This document shows positions 12,095-23,940 of a stretch of DNA of 64,000 nt, piece by piece. How positions within the stretch are numbered: the stretch's first letter is position 1; each line of letters starts with the position of its first letter. The notes beneath the pieces are model-generated. The model searched no databases and was not told where the DNA came from. It saw nothing but the letters and a program-made list of their open reading frames with translations. The translations under genes were made by a program, and so were the position numbers. The stretch comes from Cordilura impudica. Its lineage: Eukaryota; Arthropoda; Insecta; Diptera; Scathophagidae. The stretch spans positions 50,540,662 to 50,604,661 of the forward strand of contig OY821517.1 in the NCBI GenBank assembly GCA_963682025.1. Direction: 5' to 3'.

Positions 12095-13080
12095 AAAAAC
12101 AAGTAAGACTGTTAAATTCGGCTGTGCCGAATCCTTGATAACCCCACCCGTGTTCTAAATACAATATTATAACCAAGGTTGTCAATACTTGAAGAACAAA
12201 AAGGCTAAATTTCAAATTACAATGGCTAGATTTTCACAATGATGTATAAAATTAATTAATTTACAATGATGTATAATATTAATTAGATATTTTCGTGCTT
12301 TCTTCATTGAACGCAATAATTAAGTGCAATGGGCATAAATCTAACTACAACTTCATTTTTGTTTGTTTATTTATTAGCGATGCACACGCATTATTTTCTT
12401 GTTGTTTTTATTTTGCACATGTACAACAAGCAAACTAAAATGTGTATGCATCGCTGATACATATACGAGTAGTACATATCGATATGCACATTTTCTGTTA
12501 CGTATACATTTTTCCATATTTTTACTCTCTTCATGTTAACTCGTAGTGTCTGCTTGTCTGCTTGACGACAAAACTTTGGATCGATTTTTAACCCTCTTCC
12601 CGTGATCTAATCGAGCTGAAACTTTTTAGATCTGACACATTTTTTTTTTTTTTTTTTTTTAAATTTTTGATTTTTGGCATAGATATTTTCAGTCAATCAA
12701 TTATTTAATTACATGATGGTAAATTAATTTACAAATAAAGGGAGTATAATAAAAACTTGATCTTTATGGGTTGGTTTATTAGTTTTTTTATATGAAATTT
12801 CATCAAGATATCTTTACAGTTTCGTACGTCGTTCCTCAACTTTTTGTTCTAGGGGCTCAAAATGCAATATAAAACTGTTGTATATTATGACGAACATTTA
12901 AAGATTAAGTAACGCGACCAACTCGAGCTATTGCGGACAGGAAAATATTTTCAACAGACAGACAGACGGACATTTGAAGATCGATTTGTCTTTTTATAAG
13001 GATCAAGAATATATATAGTTTATGGGACCTGCGGAATTCATTTCGATGAGTTACAAACATATTAACACACTTGTATCACT
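12095..13080 (-). mobile_element. Family-B Helentron-like repeat, long copy
   Basis: Starts (minus-strand 3' end) with AACAAGTAAGACTGTTAAAT, then the hairpin ATTCGGCTGTGCCGAAT and TGATAACCCCACCC. Near 12955 it has the GACAGACAGACGGACATTTG microsatellite block, and near 13010 AAGAATATATATAGTTTATG, all shared with 61528-62070. It is longer than that copy because of internal A/T runs. The 5' CCCTCCAC terminus is missing. Confidence 0.7.
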
Positions 13081-13355
13081 ATTTAAAGATTGATTTAATA
13101 CAACAAAAACAAGAAAGTATTGCATGTCGGTCTTTGCGGACTCAAAAATATACCCCATACTAATTGTTTTGGATCAGTAAAAGGGCTTGTTACAAGTAAA
13201 ATTCGTCGTAATACGCTGAAATTCATCTATATTTGCGGACATCTAAATAATTTTAAGCATTTAAATTAACATTTTTTACAATTTTTCTATCCTATTTTTA
13301 CCAAAAATAATCTAACCCATAAAAACAGTTTTTATTAAAACTCTTTCTTTCCTTA

Positions 13356-13572
13356 AGCCCTAATCACATTCACTGCGAGTTGCGAGTGCGAGAAAAAACG
13401 AGAATGAGACAGTATGATTTTTTCTATATGTGGAAGCGAGATCTAGAGTAAAGCTGGCAACGCCACACAAAAAAGCTTTACTCTCGATCTCGCTTCCACA
13501 TTAGAAAAAATCATACTGTCTCATTCTCGTTTTTTCTCGCACTCGCAACTTGCAGTGAATGTGTTTAGGGCT
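13356..13572. mobile_element. Family-E TIR element, near-perfect palindrome (217 bp)
   Basis: About 100-bp arms form an almost complete palindrome around GGCAACGCCACAC. Ends are AGCCCTAATCACATTCACTG and CAGTGAATGTGTTTAGGGCT. It is flanked by TTA on both sides (13353-13355, 13573-13575), another TWA duplication. It shares terminal 100 bp with 8053-8498, from which the unique interior has been lost. Confidence 0.85.
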
Positions 13573-13593
13573 TTATGCATATGAGTTTTGAAT

Positions 13594-14080
13594 CTCTCCG
13601 TGACTTTGCGTGGCTTTGCTCGACTATTTTAAAATTAATCTTTGGTCACAACAAGTCTATGGACAAATTTTCAGATCTATCGGAGGAGGGGAAGTGGGGT
13701 TTTAATCTCTCCGTGATTGTGCGTGACTATGCGTGACTGTGCGTGACTATGTCAAAGTTAATCTTTTTCACATCTAGTCTATCGACCAAGTTTCAGTTCG
13801 ATCAGATAAAGGGAAATGGGTTTTAAATGACTCCGTGACTGCGCGTGACTATGCGTGACTGTGCGTGACTATGCCGAAGTTGATCTTCCTTTACAGCAAG
13901 TATATCGACCAAGTTTCAGATCGATCGGATGAGGGGAAATGACATTTAGATCACTCCGTGACTGTGCGTGACCACGCGTGACTGTGCGTGACTACCCCAA
14001 AATTAATCTGTAGTCACAACAAGATTATGGCCCAAGTTTCTGATCAATTGGATAAGAGCGAATGGGGTTGCCCCACGACA
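13594..14080. repeat. Tandem repeat, four units of 113-123 bp
   Basis: Units begin near 13594, 13707, 13829 and 13952 with CTCCGTGA. Each holds nested GTGACTGTGC / GTGACTATGC decamers, then a segment like GACCAAGTTTCAGATCGATC. Units are diverged. Confidence 0.85.
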
Positions 14081-14360
14081 GACAAAGAGATTGAGTTAAA
14101 AGAAAGAGTTTAAAAAAAATAGTGATGTACATAACATCAAAAAACGAGATTTGGATTATTTTCAAAATCGAATATTATATTATGATGTCATTTCTGGTCT
14201 TTTTAAGGATAAATATATCGCTTTGGAAAAATGTGCATTGTGTTCAAATCTATTTTCTTAAGTAAGAAATAAAAAAACAATTTATAAAATTCGATTCACA
14301 AGTAATCCGTCAAATTATTGAATGCGGCACTAACAAAATAATGATAGTTAAAAAATATAA

Positions 14361-14552
14361 GGATGCCTCACTTGCCAAATCGATTAACTTCACTTTCTGA
14401 TTTATGAAAATTTTGATATCGAAGTACTTGATTAACGGCTAATTGATTATATTCCTAATAATTTTCTCTAATAATAAGGAATAGCAGCATTAAAAAAAAT
14501 TCCAGAAATTTCAGAAATCAAAAGGTTAATCGATTTGGCAAGTGAGGCATCC
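14361..14552. mobile_element. Small TIR element (192 bp, 28-bp perfect TIRs)
   Basis: GGATGCCTCACTTGCCAAAT plus CGATTAAC at the left is matched exactly in inverse at the right end (14525-14552). The target duplication is not clear. No second copy was noticed in the window. Confidence 0.75.
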
Positions 14553-14989
14553 ATATGTGTATGTTATTTGAAAGCAAAGTCTGCCAAGCATAGTGAATTA
14601 TTTTTGTCAAGTCTCAAGTCTACAGAAAATAATTTTTTAAAAACTTGTCTTAAGCTTTCTTAGATTTGTGGTGATTTTATAGAAAAATTTTAGGATCTAA
14701 CAAATTTATAAAGAACATCCTTTAAACGTTTTTAATAGGAAATATATGCAAAATGTTTAAAAAGTTTCTGATCTGAGAGTTTTTCTATAAAACGAATATC
14801 TTCAATTCATTAAAACATGATAAATAGGAAAATCGGAAATATTTTAAAATTAAAAAAATTATCAACATGGAATTATTTCTATAATTTCAATTTAAGAATT
14901 CTTAAAAAAAACTGCTTAAATCTAAAGCAAAACAATATGAAAATCTGATTAAGTTTTATTAGTCTATAAATAGTTATTTAATTTTTTTT

Positions 14990-16415
14990 AATATCTAATT
15001 ACTCTTACAGGAAAAGGTACATTTTTATTACTATTATCACTATTCGGCGGATTTTAGAATTTACTTCGGGATAACGTTAAAAAAAGTGTGGAAATTCCAG
15101 CCTAAATAATATGACACTTAAAGTATAACCACACATACACACTCATGAAACTACTGCTACAAACATATAAATACTGCGCTAGTTTCTCAAGAGTTTTCTT
15201 TTTCATTGATATCTCGGGACCTATTAAACCGATTTTGATAGTTTTAAATAGCAACCTGCTCAGGATGACAGTGAATCATTTTTACTAAAAATGAGTAACC
15301 CAACTAACCTATTGAGGGCGCGATCGTGCTTTCCATAAACGGACAGATGGACATCGCTGTATCAACTACGCTTGTTCTACGGACAGGAATATATAAATTT
15401 TATGGATTCCAATTTTTTTCTAATTAACACATATATAACAGCGAAAAAACTATAGGCTATACATTTTTTTGATAACTTTAGTGGGCGTGGCACCTCCCAT
15501 GCAAAGTGAACTTTTAATATCATATATTGAGTAATATGACAGAGACAGCTTTGAAAATTTGTCTGATTAAGTTTTGTTAAAATCTAGTGCTTAAATTAAT
15601 ATAATTTTTTAATAATTTATTATTTAATTATTAAATAAATAAAGAATAAATATATAAATATTTAATTTTTTGTAATTTCTAATTACTCTTTCAAGAAAAG
15701 GTACATTTTTATTACTATTATCATTATTTCGCGGATTTTAGTGTTTACTTCGGGATAACGTTAAAAAAAAGTGTGGAAATACCGGCCTTAACTAATATGA
15801 AACTTGAAGTATAACCACACATACATACTCATGAAACAACTGCTACAAACACAACGACCACAACAACAATATTTAAAGCTAGAAAAAAAAATTTTATAAC
15901 AATAATAACATGAACAACCGAAAAGCCATAGTTTCTCAAGAGTTTTCTTTTTCATTGATATCTCCGGATCTCTTTCAGCGATTTTGATGATTTTAAACGG
16001 CAACCTGCTAAGAATGACAATGAATCACTTTTACTAAAAATTAATAACTCAACTAACCTATTGAGGGCGCCATTATGCTCTCCACAGACGGACAGATGGA
16101 CATCGCTATATCAACTCTACTTGCTATACAGGTCAAGAATATATATATTTTATGGACTCCAAATTTTTTTCTAATTATCACAAACCCTCTGAAATGGGTA
16201 TAAAATATAATTAACCAATAAAAAAAAATTTTAATTTTCCCAACAATCTAACGTATTTCATATCATTTATTTATATTTGCATATAACAGCGATCTTCCTG
16301 GAAAGAACTATAGGCTATAAATTTTTTGATATTTTTAGTGGGCGTGGCACCTCCCATACAAATATCATTGATTGAGTACTACATATGACAGAGATAGCTT
16401 TGAAAATTTGTCTGA
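14990..16415 (-). repeat. Direct duplication of ~600-740 bp (family-B-like element plus family-D tail)
   Basis: Two copies (about 14990-15575 and 15672-16415, offset about 684 bp) share GGTACATTTTTATTACTATT, the CGGGATAACGTTAAAAAAAG block, the GACAGATGGACATCGCT block and a tail with GTGGGCGTGGCACCTCCCAT. The middle part resembles the B-type element at 40150-40628. The second copy has an extra ~70-bp stretch near 15880. Confidence 0.7.
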
Positions 16416-16793
16416 GGTCGTCTATTATAAATGTGAGTAGTCGAACAAAAATAGGCGGGATCAGACCAATGGGCGTGGCATATATTTGGAATACTGTAAT
16501 AGAGAAAGTCTTGGGACTTTGCGTGAGCCCATAAGTTATTCATGTGATTGGTCGAACAAAAATGGGCTTGAACGGAGCAGTGGGCGTGACACTGTCCATA
16601 CAAAGTAAATATGTAATTTATAATTGGAGTACCATAAAAAAGGAAAATTTTGACGCCTTGTACGAGTCCATCAGATATTAATGTGAGTTGTCAGATAAAA
16701 AATGGGCGGGTTTAGCGGACGTGGCACCTCCTATACAAAAAATATGAAGTACTATGACATCTTGAAACTTTTAATAAGTTCACTAATTGACAA
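16318..16793 (-). repeat. Family-D dispersed repeat
   Basis: Repeated GTGGGCGTGGCA(C/T) motifs every ~110-125 bp (16340, 16470, 16580, 16717) are the inverse of the 6421-7269 repeat. It continues rightwards, with interruptions, to about 18070, where the sequence matching 6421-6540 is found in inverse orientation. Confidence 0.6.
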
Positions 16794-17751
16794 AAATAAA
16801 AAATCGTCTAAATCAAAAATCGCCAAAATCAAAAATCTCCAAAAAAAAAACAAAAATCTTCAAAATCAAAAATTCAAAAAATTCAAAAATCATCTAAATC
16901 AAAAATCGCCATAATCAAAAATCGCTAAAAATAAAAAATTGCCAAATGATATTCTAAATTCAAGTCAAATCGTTAAGTGTTTCCGGATTTAATTTGAAAA
17001 ATTCATATTTTTCTCATGCACAGCTATATTTAGCTTACTCCAGAGTAGGAAAGCCGAAAATTTGACAATTTTTGAAAAAGAAAAAAAAATATTGTATATC
17101 AGCAAGTATCTATGCGATTTCTTGTGACCGATGTTTTGTTCTACCGTTTTATCCCGATTTTGACAAAACATATATTTTTTGAAAGGTATTTCTTTTTAGC
17201 TGTTTTCCAGATTTACAGATTTTTCAATTTTGTCCTTTATTTTGAGTAAATTGCATTTAAAGATGCTACTAAATAAAAAATCGTCTAAATCAAAAATCGC
17301 CAAAATCAAAAATCTCCAAAAAAAAAACAAAAATCTTCAAAATCAAAAATTCCAAAAATTCAAAAATCATCTAAATCAAAAATCACCATAATCAAAAATC
17401 GCTAAAAAATAAAAAATTGCCAAATGATATTCTAAATTCAAGTCAAATCGTTAAGTGTTTCCGGATTTAATTTGAAAAATTCATATTTTTCTCATGCACA
17501 GCTATATTTAGCTTACTCCAGAGTAGGAAAGCCGAAAAATTGACAATTTTTGAAAAAAAAAAAAAAAAAATATTGTATATCAGCAAGTATCTATGCGATT
17601 TCTTGTGACCGATGTTTTGTTCTACCGTTTTATTCCGATTTTGACAAAACGTATATTTTTTGAAAGGTATTTCTTTTTAGCTGTTTTCCAAATTTACAGA
17701 TTTTTAAATTTTGTCCTTTATTTTGAGTAAATTGCATTTAAAGATGCTACT
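16794..17751 (+). repeat. 477-bp tandem duplication across a D/C repeat junction
   Basis: The segment 16794-17270 is repeated almost exactly at 17271-17751. Each unit holds the family-D AAATCAAAAATCGCC run and about 160 bp of the family-C Helitron 5' part (GATTTCTTGTGACCGATG at 17115 and 17596). The duplication therefore happened after the Helitron was inserted. Confidence 0.85.
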
Positions 17752-17939
17752 AACACATACATAAAATTATACAATGATATGTGTGTGTTTATTAAATTTG
17801 TTAATGTGTTTGTTAATGAGTTTGTTTTCTTCATTCACAATAATAATAAAGCAAAAAAATGTTGGTTTGTGAATTGGCTATGTTGAAAAATAAAGTTGCC
17901 TAGAAATTGGACTCGAATTTCGAGCGCTGAATCTGCTAG
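17590..17939 (+). mobile_element. Family-C Helitron, variant 5' end
   Basis: Starts TCTATGCGATTTCTTGTG, lacking about 16 bases (the AATATTAATAGGCAAGG part) of other copies. It ends GCTGAATCTGCTAG with the TCGAATTTCGAG hairpin. The first half overlaps the second unit of the tandem duplication. Confidence 0.7.
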
Positions 17940-18070
17940 TTGAAATAAATAAAATTTAAAATAAAATGTTTTAATTGCACAATACAAACTTCATAGGAAA
18001 AATTGATTATGAAAACATAAATGTCAATAAAACTCGGTAAATCGTAGCGAGGCACGACAGGGCATACTAT

Positions 18071-18856
18071 GGTAGTTATTCATAAAGTGATTTTATCTGA
18101 TAAGGAAATAAACGTTTCACTTTATTTAAACTAAAAAGTAAACGTACATTCTAATGTGCAGAAATAAAGTTAAATTACATCAGGGCCATTAACAATTGTC
18201 CATAGATAAATGTAGTTAGAAACGGAGAAAAAATAGGTGATGCTAATATTCCAAATTGTAATGGTATAAGTGATAACTTAATGAGATCAAGATTTTCTTC
18301 TTCATCTTTTGTTTCCAAATAGTTATTAAAAGAAATCAAGGTAAACCAAAGTCAAGTATTTAACACAAAAATAAAACAAAACATAAAATAAACATCAGTA
18401 TTGTTTTTTTTTTTTTTTTGAACATGAAACTAGAAAAAATAAAACAACGAGAAAATTGTAACATAAATATTACGGTTGCATTTTAACAAGACAACATCGA
18501 CACACAAACTCGTGCAACAAGTTACACAGCAGGAGGTCAGTCGCCTTTTGTTAAAACTGTTGAGTTTCAAAATAAAAAAGAAATAACAAACTCTTAAACC
18601 ACACCCCCCTCCACCCAAAAAAAAAATCTTGAAAATATACCTACATAAAAAAATTTTTAAGTGAAATAAACCAAATGAAATTTTTAATTTTGGAAACTGA
18701 AAGACATTCGTATTTCTTAGAAGAAACTTACAAAAACACCGCAACAGTTGGACGCTGTATTGAAAATTTACAAAGGTGTATTTGAATACACACAACAATT
18801 ACTTGAATTTTCTAAGGTATAACCTACTACAATGTATGAGTGCATATATAAGTACA
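18071..18856. other. Non-coding, no recognised feature
   Basis: AT-rich sequence with a poly-T run at 18403-18419 and a C-rich patch at 18601-18618. Short open frames here lack splice or family evidence. Confidence 0.4.
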
Positions 18857-19372
18857 TTAGGGTGGAGTGACGTTAAATGGAATTTTTTTTTCCTTCGAAT
18901 TTTGTTTGCTAGAATATCTCCCAGTAAAAATATTATATTTTTAGAAGAAGAACAAAAGAAAGGCAAAGATGAAAGTGCTTTCTATTATTAAAGTTGACAC
19001 TTCTCCCTTACGAGAAAGCCGATTGGTAAGGCAGACCATATCAAATCGACAAAACAAGTGTTTCTAAGTGGGCCCTGAAGATGAACTCTTCTTGGTCTCA
19101 AATTTCTTATATCATGTTTTTATATCTATTTGCATAGATTCCAATTGGAGCCGAAGAGAAATTCGTGTAATTCCTATGTCGCTCCACCCTAATGTCCAAC
19201 ATACATATATGTAATTTAATAGCAATTATGTTTTCTAAAGTGCCATGAAGATTAACTCTTCTTGCTCTTAAATTTCTTATATCATGTTTTTATATCTATT
19301 TGCATAGATTTCGCTTGGAGCCGAAGAGAAATTCATGCAATTCCTATGTCGCTCCACCCTAATGTCCAACAA
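18857..19372. mobile_element. TIR element TTAGGGTGGAG with 170-bp internal duplication
   Basis: The left end TTAGGGTGGAGTGACG is inverted as TCGCTCCACCCTAA at 19179-19192 and again at 19359-19372. The right part (about 19070-19240) is tandemly repeated with a 170-bp period (GAAGATGAACTCTTCTTG / GAAGATTAACTCTTCTTG), so the element has two alternative right ends. Confidence 0.7.
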
Positions 19373-19608
19373 ACATATACATATGTAATTTAATAGCAAT
19401 TATGTTTTCTTTTTTTTTTTTCTTAATGAGAATATAAAAATGATGAGATGTACATTATTCAATAACAAATGCTTTTTGTTTTAAATTAATATTTTAAATC
19501 TTTTTAATTGAATAACCATTTTCTTATGGTCCGTGGAGCGGATATTATCATAGGAATAATATTTTTACCACTGATTATATTTATTTTTGATGACAGTGTG
19601 CAGGTCAG

Positions 19609-19963
19609 CTAGATTCGAGTGCAAATTCTAGGAAATTTTATTTTCTCATTTAATAAAGACCCTAAGGGTATGCTTCACGATTCAACTCATTTTAAATGAA
19701 GAAAACAAACTCAAAACATTAACACAAACAGATTAACAAATTTAATAAACACACACATAGCATTGTATAATTTTATGTATGTGTTAGTATCAACTTTAAA
19801 CGATCATTACTATAAAAAATATTCCAGACGATGAAAATCTGTAAATCTGGGTAACAGCTAAAAAGAAATACCTTTCAAATGATAAATTTTCTGTCCAATT
19901 CGGGGTAAAACTGTGAAACTTACATCGGTCACAAGAAATCGCCTTGCCTATTAATATTATAGA
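19609..19963 (-). mobile_element. Family-C Helitron, abutting a family-A repeat
   Basis: On the minus strand it starts TCTATAATATTAATAGGC at 19963 and ends with a shortened hairpin and CTAG at 19609. Its 5' end directly touches family-A sequence (ACCACTATGTGGTTTGGG at 19965), which has lost its usual CCCTATA start. Confidence 0.75.
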
Positions 19964-20729
19964 TACCACTATGTGGTTTGGGTATAATGACTTTGTGCTG
20001 CTGTTTGTAACTACCAGAAATATTTGACCTAGACCCATTTTTTATTAAACCGATCGACTCAGAATCACTTTCTGAGTCAATGTAGCGATGTCCGTCCGTC
20101 TGTCAGTCTGTGTGTCCATGTAAACCTTGTTATCAAACTACAGGTCGCAAATATGAATATATTTTGATGAAATTGGGTATATAAGCTTTTATCGGCCATA
20201 GGATGAACGCTATTGAAATTGGTGAAAATCGGTCCATGTTCAGACCTAGTTCCCATACAAATGACCCCTATGAAATCGACATAAATTGCCATAAGATCCA
20301 AATTTTCATATAGATCTCAGTCAAATTGGGTTTGTATGTGTTTATTATATCCATTAATCAGTAGTCCAAAAATAATCCCTATAGGACAAATCTTAGTCAT
20401 AGGCCCCGTATAGAGCTGCTTCCGATCTTCACTTAAATCTATCAAAAAAACAAAAATATTGCACAGATTTATCTCAAATTTGGTTTCTATATGTTTTTTC
20501 AAAATATAAGTGACTTAACAAATTTAGTCAGGATCGGTCCATTTTTCTACCTAGTCCGCATATAAATTAGCACCCGATATGAACTTTTTTATATCTGCAG
20601 CTAAAAAAATAAATAACAATGCCACTCAATTTTGGTTTATGCTTATTTTCTATATCTAATTAGTTGGACCTAAGAGATAGGGTCGCTAAACGCATGGTGT
20701 AAGGTATGGCCTAGACCGACTATAATTTT
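19964..20729 (+). mobile_element. Family-A Helentron-like repeat
   Basis: Near full length: TACCACTATGTGGTTTGGG start, GTCCGTCCGTCTG block at 20089, CTAGACCGACTATAATTTT near the end. The 3' CTTACTTGTTT terminus is missing where retrotransposon sequence begins. Confidence 0.8.
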
Positions 20730-22560
20730 ATGGGAGGGAAGAAAGTTGAGTAATGTTTGTGGATATTTGACTCCGTAATGCGTTGTTCGGTCAACTGGAC
20801 AATAGATTACAACTGTATGTGATCTACTAGAGAAGCGGGTAAAACGAACTGAAATTTGGGTACCGGAACGTTTGCCATGGTATCTATCGAAAAGTGTTAC
20901 AAAACCCCCATTTCTACGATATTCCAACGATTCAAATGAGTTGGATAACCTACTGTCATTAATGAGAATCAGCGCCATCCTTTGTACATGATCCAGTAGC
21001 TCCAAAATAGACAAAATAGTATTCCATTTTCGGTCGGATGTAAGAGGAGATCAGAAGGAGTGAAGTAATTTTTACACCGTTGTACAAAACCCAGACATCA
21101 TATTGAATTCTCATGCTCAGAACATAGGATTCCTTAATACTTATACCACCCATATATACAGATTATATTATTGCATCCAAGGACCTATGGGTCAACAAAC
21201 AACATTAAGTCTTTCCTTCAAGGCTTGGCCTACAATTGAAGGAAAATGAGTGACAAATGATGATGTCATCTGCAAAAGAGTATATAGGACTGAAGGTTCG
21301 ACTTACCATTCAGAAAGATAAGAAAGCGAGAGGAAGAAAGAATAGAACTTTGGGATACCCCTGAATCAAGCAGTAACTCATTGGATGAGACCCCAGCAAT
21401 AACGGTCTCTGACAAAACTCGATATAAATCGAGAGAAGTCAATGGCGACCCCAAATGCAATAAGCATCTATAATATTAATAGGCTAGGCGATTTCTTGTG
21501 ACCGATGTTTTGTTCTACCGTTTTATCCCGATTTTGATCCAACGTATATTATTTAAAAGGTATTTCTTTTTAGCTGTTTTCCAGATTTCCACATATTTAA
21601 ATTTTTTTCTTTATTTTGAGTAAATTGCATTTAAAGTTGCTACTAACACATACATAAAATTATACATATGCTATGTGTGTGTTTATTAAATTTGTTAATG
21701 TGTTTGTAAATGAGTTTGTTATCTTCATTCACAATAATAATAAACCAAAAAAAATTTTGGTTTGTGAATTGTTTAAAAATAAAGTTGCCTAGAAATTGCA
21801 CTCAAATTTCGAGCGCTGCAATCTGCCAGTTGATATTAATGCACTATACCACACGCGATCGAACGCCTGAGAAATAGCTAGAGTAATCACTTTATTTTCG
21901 ACTCCAGCACTCAGAAAAATACTAACAGGTATCCCGTAGAACGATTTTTACCGAATCCATACTCTCAATCATTAAGAAATGAGGTGGCCTCTAGATAGTT
22001 GACTTCATGGTAATTAATCATGCTCTCCGTCACTTTTGAAAGGGCAGAGCAGATTGCGATTGGACGGAAATTTTCAGGTTATTCGTCCCACCCTTTTTAG
22101 GAATTGGTTGGATATTGACAACCTTTAGCAAGGTACGAAGAGCTCAGAAGGTTGGCCAATTGACTAGCTAGCGGTGAAGAGAACTGTTTCAGCATCACTG
22201 CTAGTATAGCATACGTCCCGGAGATTTATTTACGTTGAGACCCCTGAATAACCATTTTACCCGCACGAGCTCGGAAGTTTATTTTAGGCAAGATACTCTT
22301 GCGAATTCAGACAGTGATTGATCACTATGCGGCAAAAATGATTTTTTTCCAATAAGTTCAGCTAAAACGTTAGCCTTATCAACCGGGTCAATGAATACTT
22401 GCTCATTCATTATAAGAGTTGAGATAGCAGAACTAGCATTATTGTTTAGTCTTTTAGCAAATGACCAAAAGCTCTTGCTGCCCCGAGGAGCAGAAACAAT
22501 TTTAGCACGAAGACTTTTCGCGTCTTAGTACTTTGGCACATTCGTTTCTCACCTGTTAGC
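20730..22560 (-). mobile_element. Non-LTR retrotransposon RT remnant, split by a Helitron
   Basis: Minus-strand RT pieces are in order. A long open stretch from about 22520 to 22300 contains APRGSKSFWSFAKRLNNN, typical of the region before RT. Motif A, AFDRVW, is at 21849-21866. An SGVSQSSILS segment (GVPQGS box, degraded) lies near 21355. The catalytic FADD box is at 21265-21276. Then come YIRPKMEYYFVYFGA (about 21040) and LEYRRNGGFVTLFDRYHG (about 20900), the C-terminal LEHRR..L..FYR.YHG block of CR1/L2/Jockey-like elements. Stops and frame shifts are frequent. A Helitron at 21467-21829 interrupts it just after motif A. Confidence 0.8.
21467..21829 (+). mobile_element. Family-C Helitron nested in the RT remnant (363 bp)
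   Basis: Starts TCTATAATATTAATAGGC after an A, and ends CCAG (mutated CTAG) before a T. The hairpin region reads TCAAATTTCGAGCGCTG. Removing it rejoins the RT sequence in the region between motif A and the GVPQGS box. Confidence 0.8.
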
Positions 22561-22564
22561 ATAA

Positions 22565-23190
22565 TATAGTACCTTTTCTTTAAAAGTACCTTTTCTTAAA
22601 AATTTACCTTTTCTTAAAAAAATACTTTTTCTTAAAAGAGCAGCTTTTTTAAAAATACATTTTCTTAAAAAAATAAGTTTTCTTAAATAAGTAACTTTTC
22701 ATAGTTTTTATTAAAAAAGTGTCATTACTTGAAAAGGAACTTTTCTCAAAAAGTACCTTTTCTTTAAAAGTACCCTTTCTTAAAAAGTACTTTTTCTGAA
22801 AATAAAACACCTTTTTTAAAAAATACCTTTTCTTAAAAAGTACCTTTTCTTAAAAAGTTACCTTTCTTTAAAAGTACTTTTTCTGAAAAAAAACACCTTT
22901 TTTAAAAAATACCTTTTCTTAAAAAGTACCCTTTCTTAAAAAGTACTTTTTCTGAAAAAAACACCTTTTTTAAAAAATACCTTTTCTAAAAAGTACATTT
23001 TCTTTAAAAGTACCTTTTCTTAAAAAATTACCTTCTGTTAAAAAAATACCTTTTGATAAAAAGTATATTTTCATAAAAAAGTACCTTTTCATAAAAAGTA
23101 TCTTCTCATAAAAAAGTACCTTTTCAAAAAAGTACCTTTTCGTAAAACCTTTTCTCGAAAAGTAATTAGTATTTTTTTTAAGTACATTTT
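22565..23190. repeat. 17-bp minisatellite, left block
   Basis: Degenerate tandem copies of CTTTTCTTAAAAAGTAC. It is interrupted by a family-A repeat and continues at 23941-24185. Confidence 0.85.
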
Positions 23191-23940
23191 TATACCCTAT
23201 ACCACCATGTGGTTTGGGTATAATGACTTTGTGCTGCTGTTTGTAACTACCAAAAATATTTGACCTAGACCCATCTTTTATTATACCGATCAGCTCAGAA
23301 TCACTTTCTGAGTCGTTTTAGCGATGTCCGTCCGTCCGTCTGTGTGTCCATGTAAACCTTGTAATCAAACTACAGTTGGCAAATATGAATATATTTTGAT
23401 GAAATTTGGTATGTAAGCTTTTCTCGGCCATAGGATGAACGCTATTGAAATTGGTGAAAATCGGTCCATGTTCAGACCTAGTTCCCATACAAATGACCCC
23501 TATGAAATCGACATAAATTGCCATAAGATCCAAATTTTCATATAGATCACAGTCAAATTGGGTTTGTATGCGTTCATTAAATCCATTAATCAGTAGTCCA
23601 AAAATAGTCCCTATAGGACAATTCTTAGTCATAGGCCCCATATAGAGGTGCTTCGCGATCTTCACTTAAAGCTATCAAAAAACAAAAAATATTGCACAGA
23701 TTTTTCTCAAATTTGGTTTGTATTTATTTTTTTCAAAATATAAGTAACTTTACCAAATATGGTCAGGATCGGTCCATATTTCGACCTAGTCCCCATATAA
23801 ATATTGCATCCGATATGAACTTTTTCATATCTGCAGCCTCAAATTTGGTTTATGCTTATTTTCTATATCGAATTAGTTGGACCGAAGAGAAAGGGTCTCT
23901 AAACGATGGTCTAGACCGACTATAATTTCATACTTGTTTT
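23191..23940 (+). mobile_element. Family-A Helentron-like repeat inside a minisatellite
   Basis: Full-length copy: TATACCCTATACCACCATG start, GTCCGTCCGTCCGTCTG at 23326, CTAGACCGACTATAATTTCA and ACTTGTTTT end. Both flanks are the same 17-bp minisatellite. Confidence 0.85.

Noticed and set aside
18430..18798. Minus-strand 122-codon frame
   Set aside because: Cys/Phe-rich translation of A-rich DNA with no domain; it contains a poly-G run coded by the C-rich patch.
20077..20301. Recurring minus-strand frame (about 74-119 codons) in several family-A copies
   Set aside because: It appears in many copies because they are closely related; there is no known domain, it is broken in diverged copies, and Helentron-like short elements are normally non-coding.
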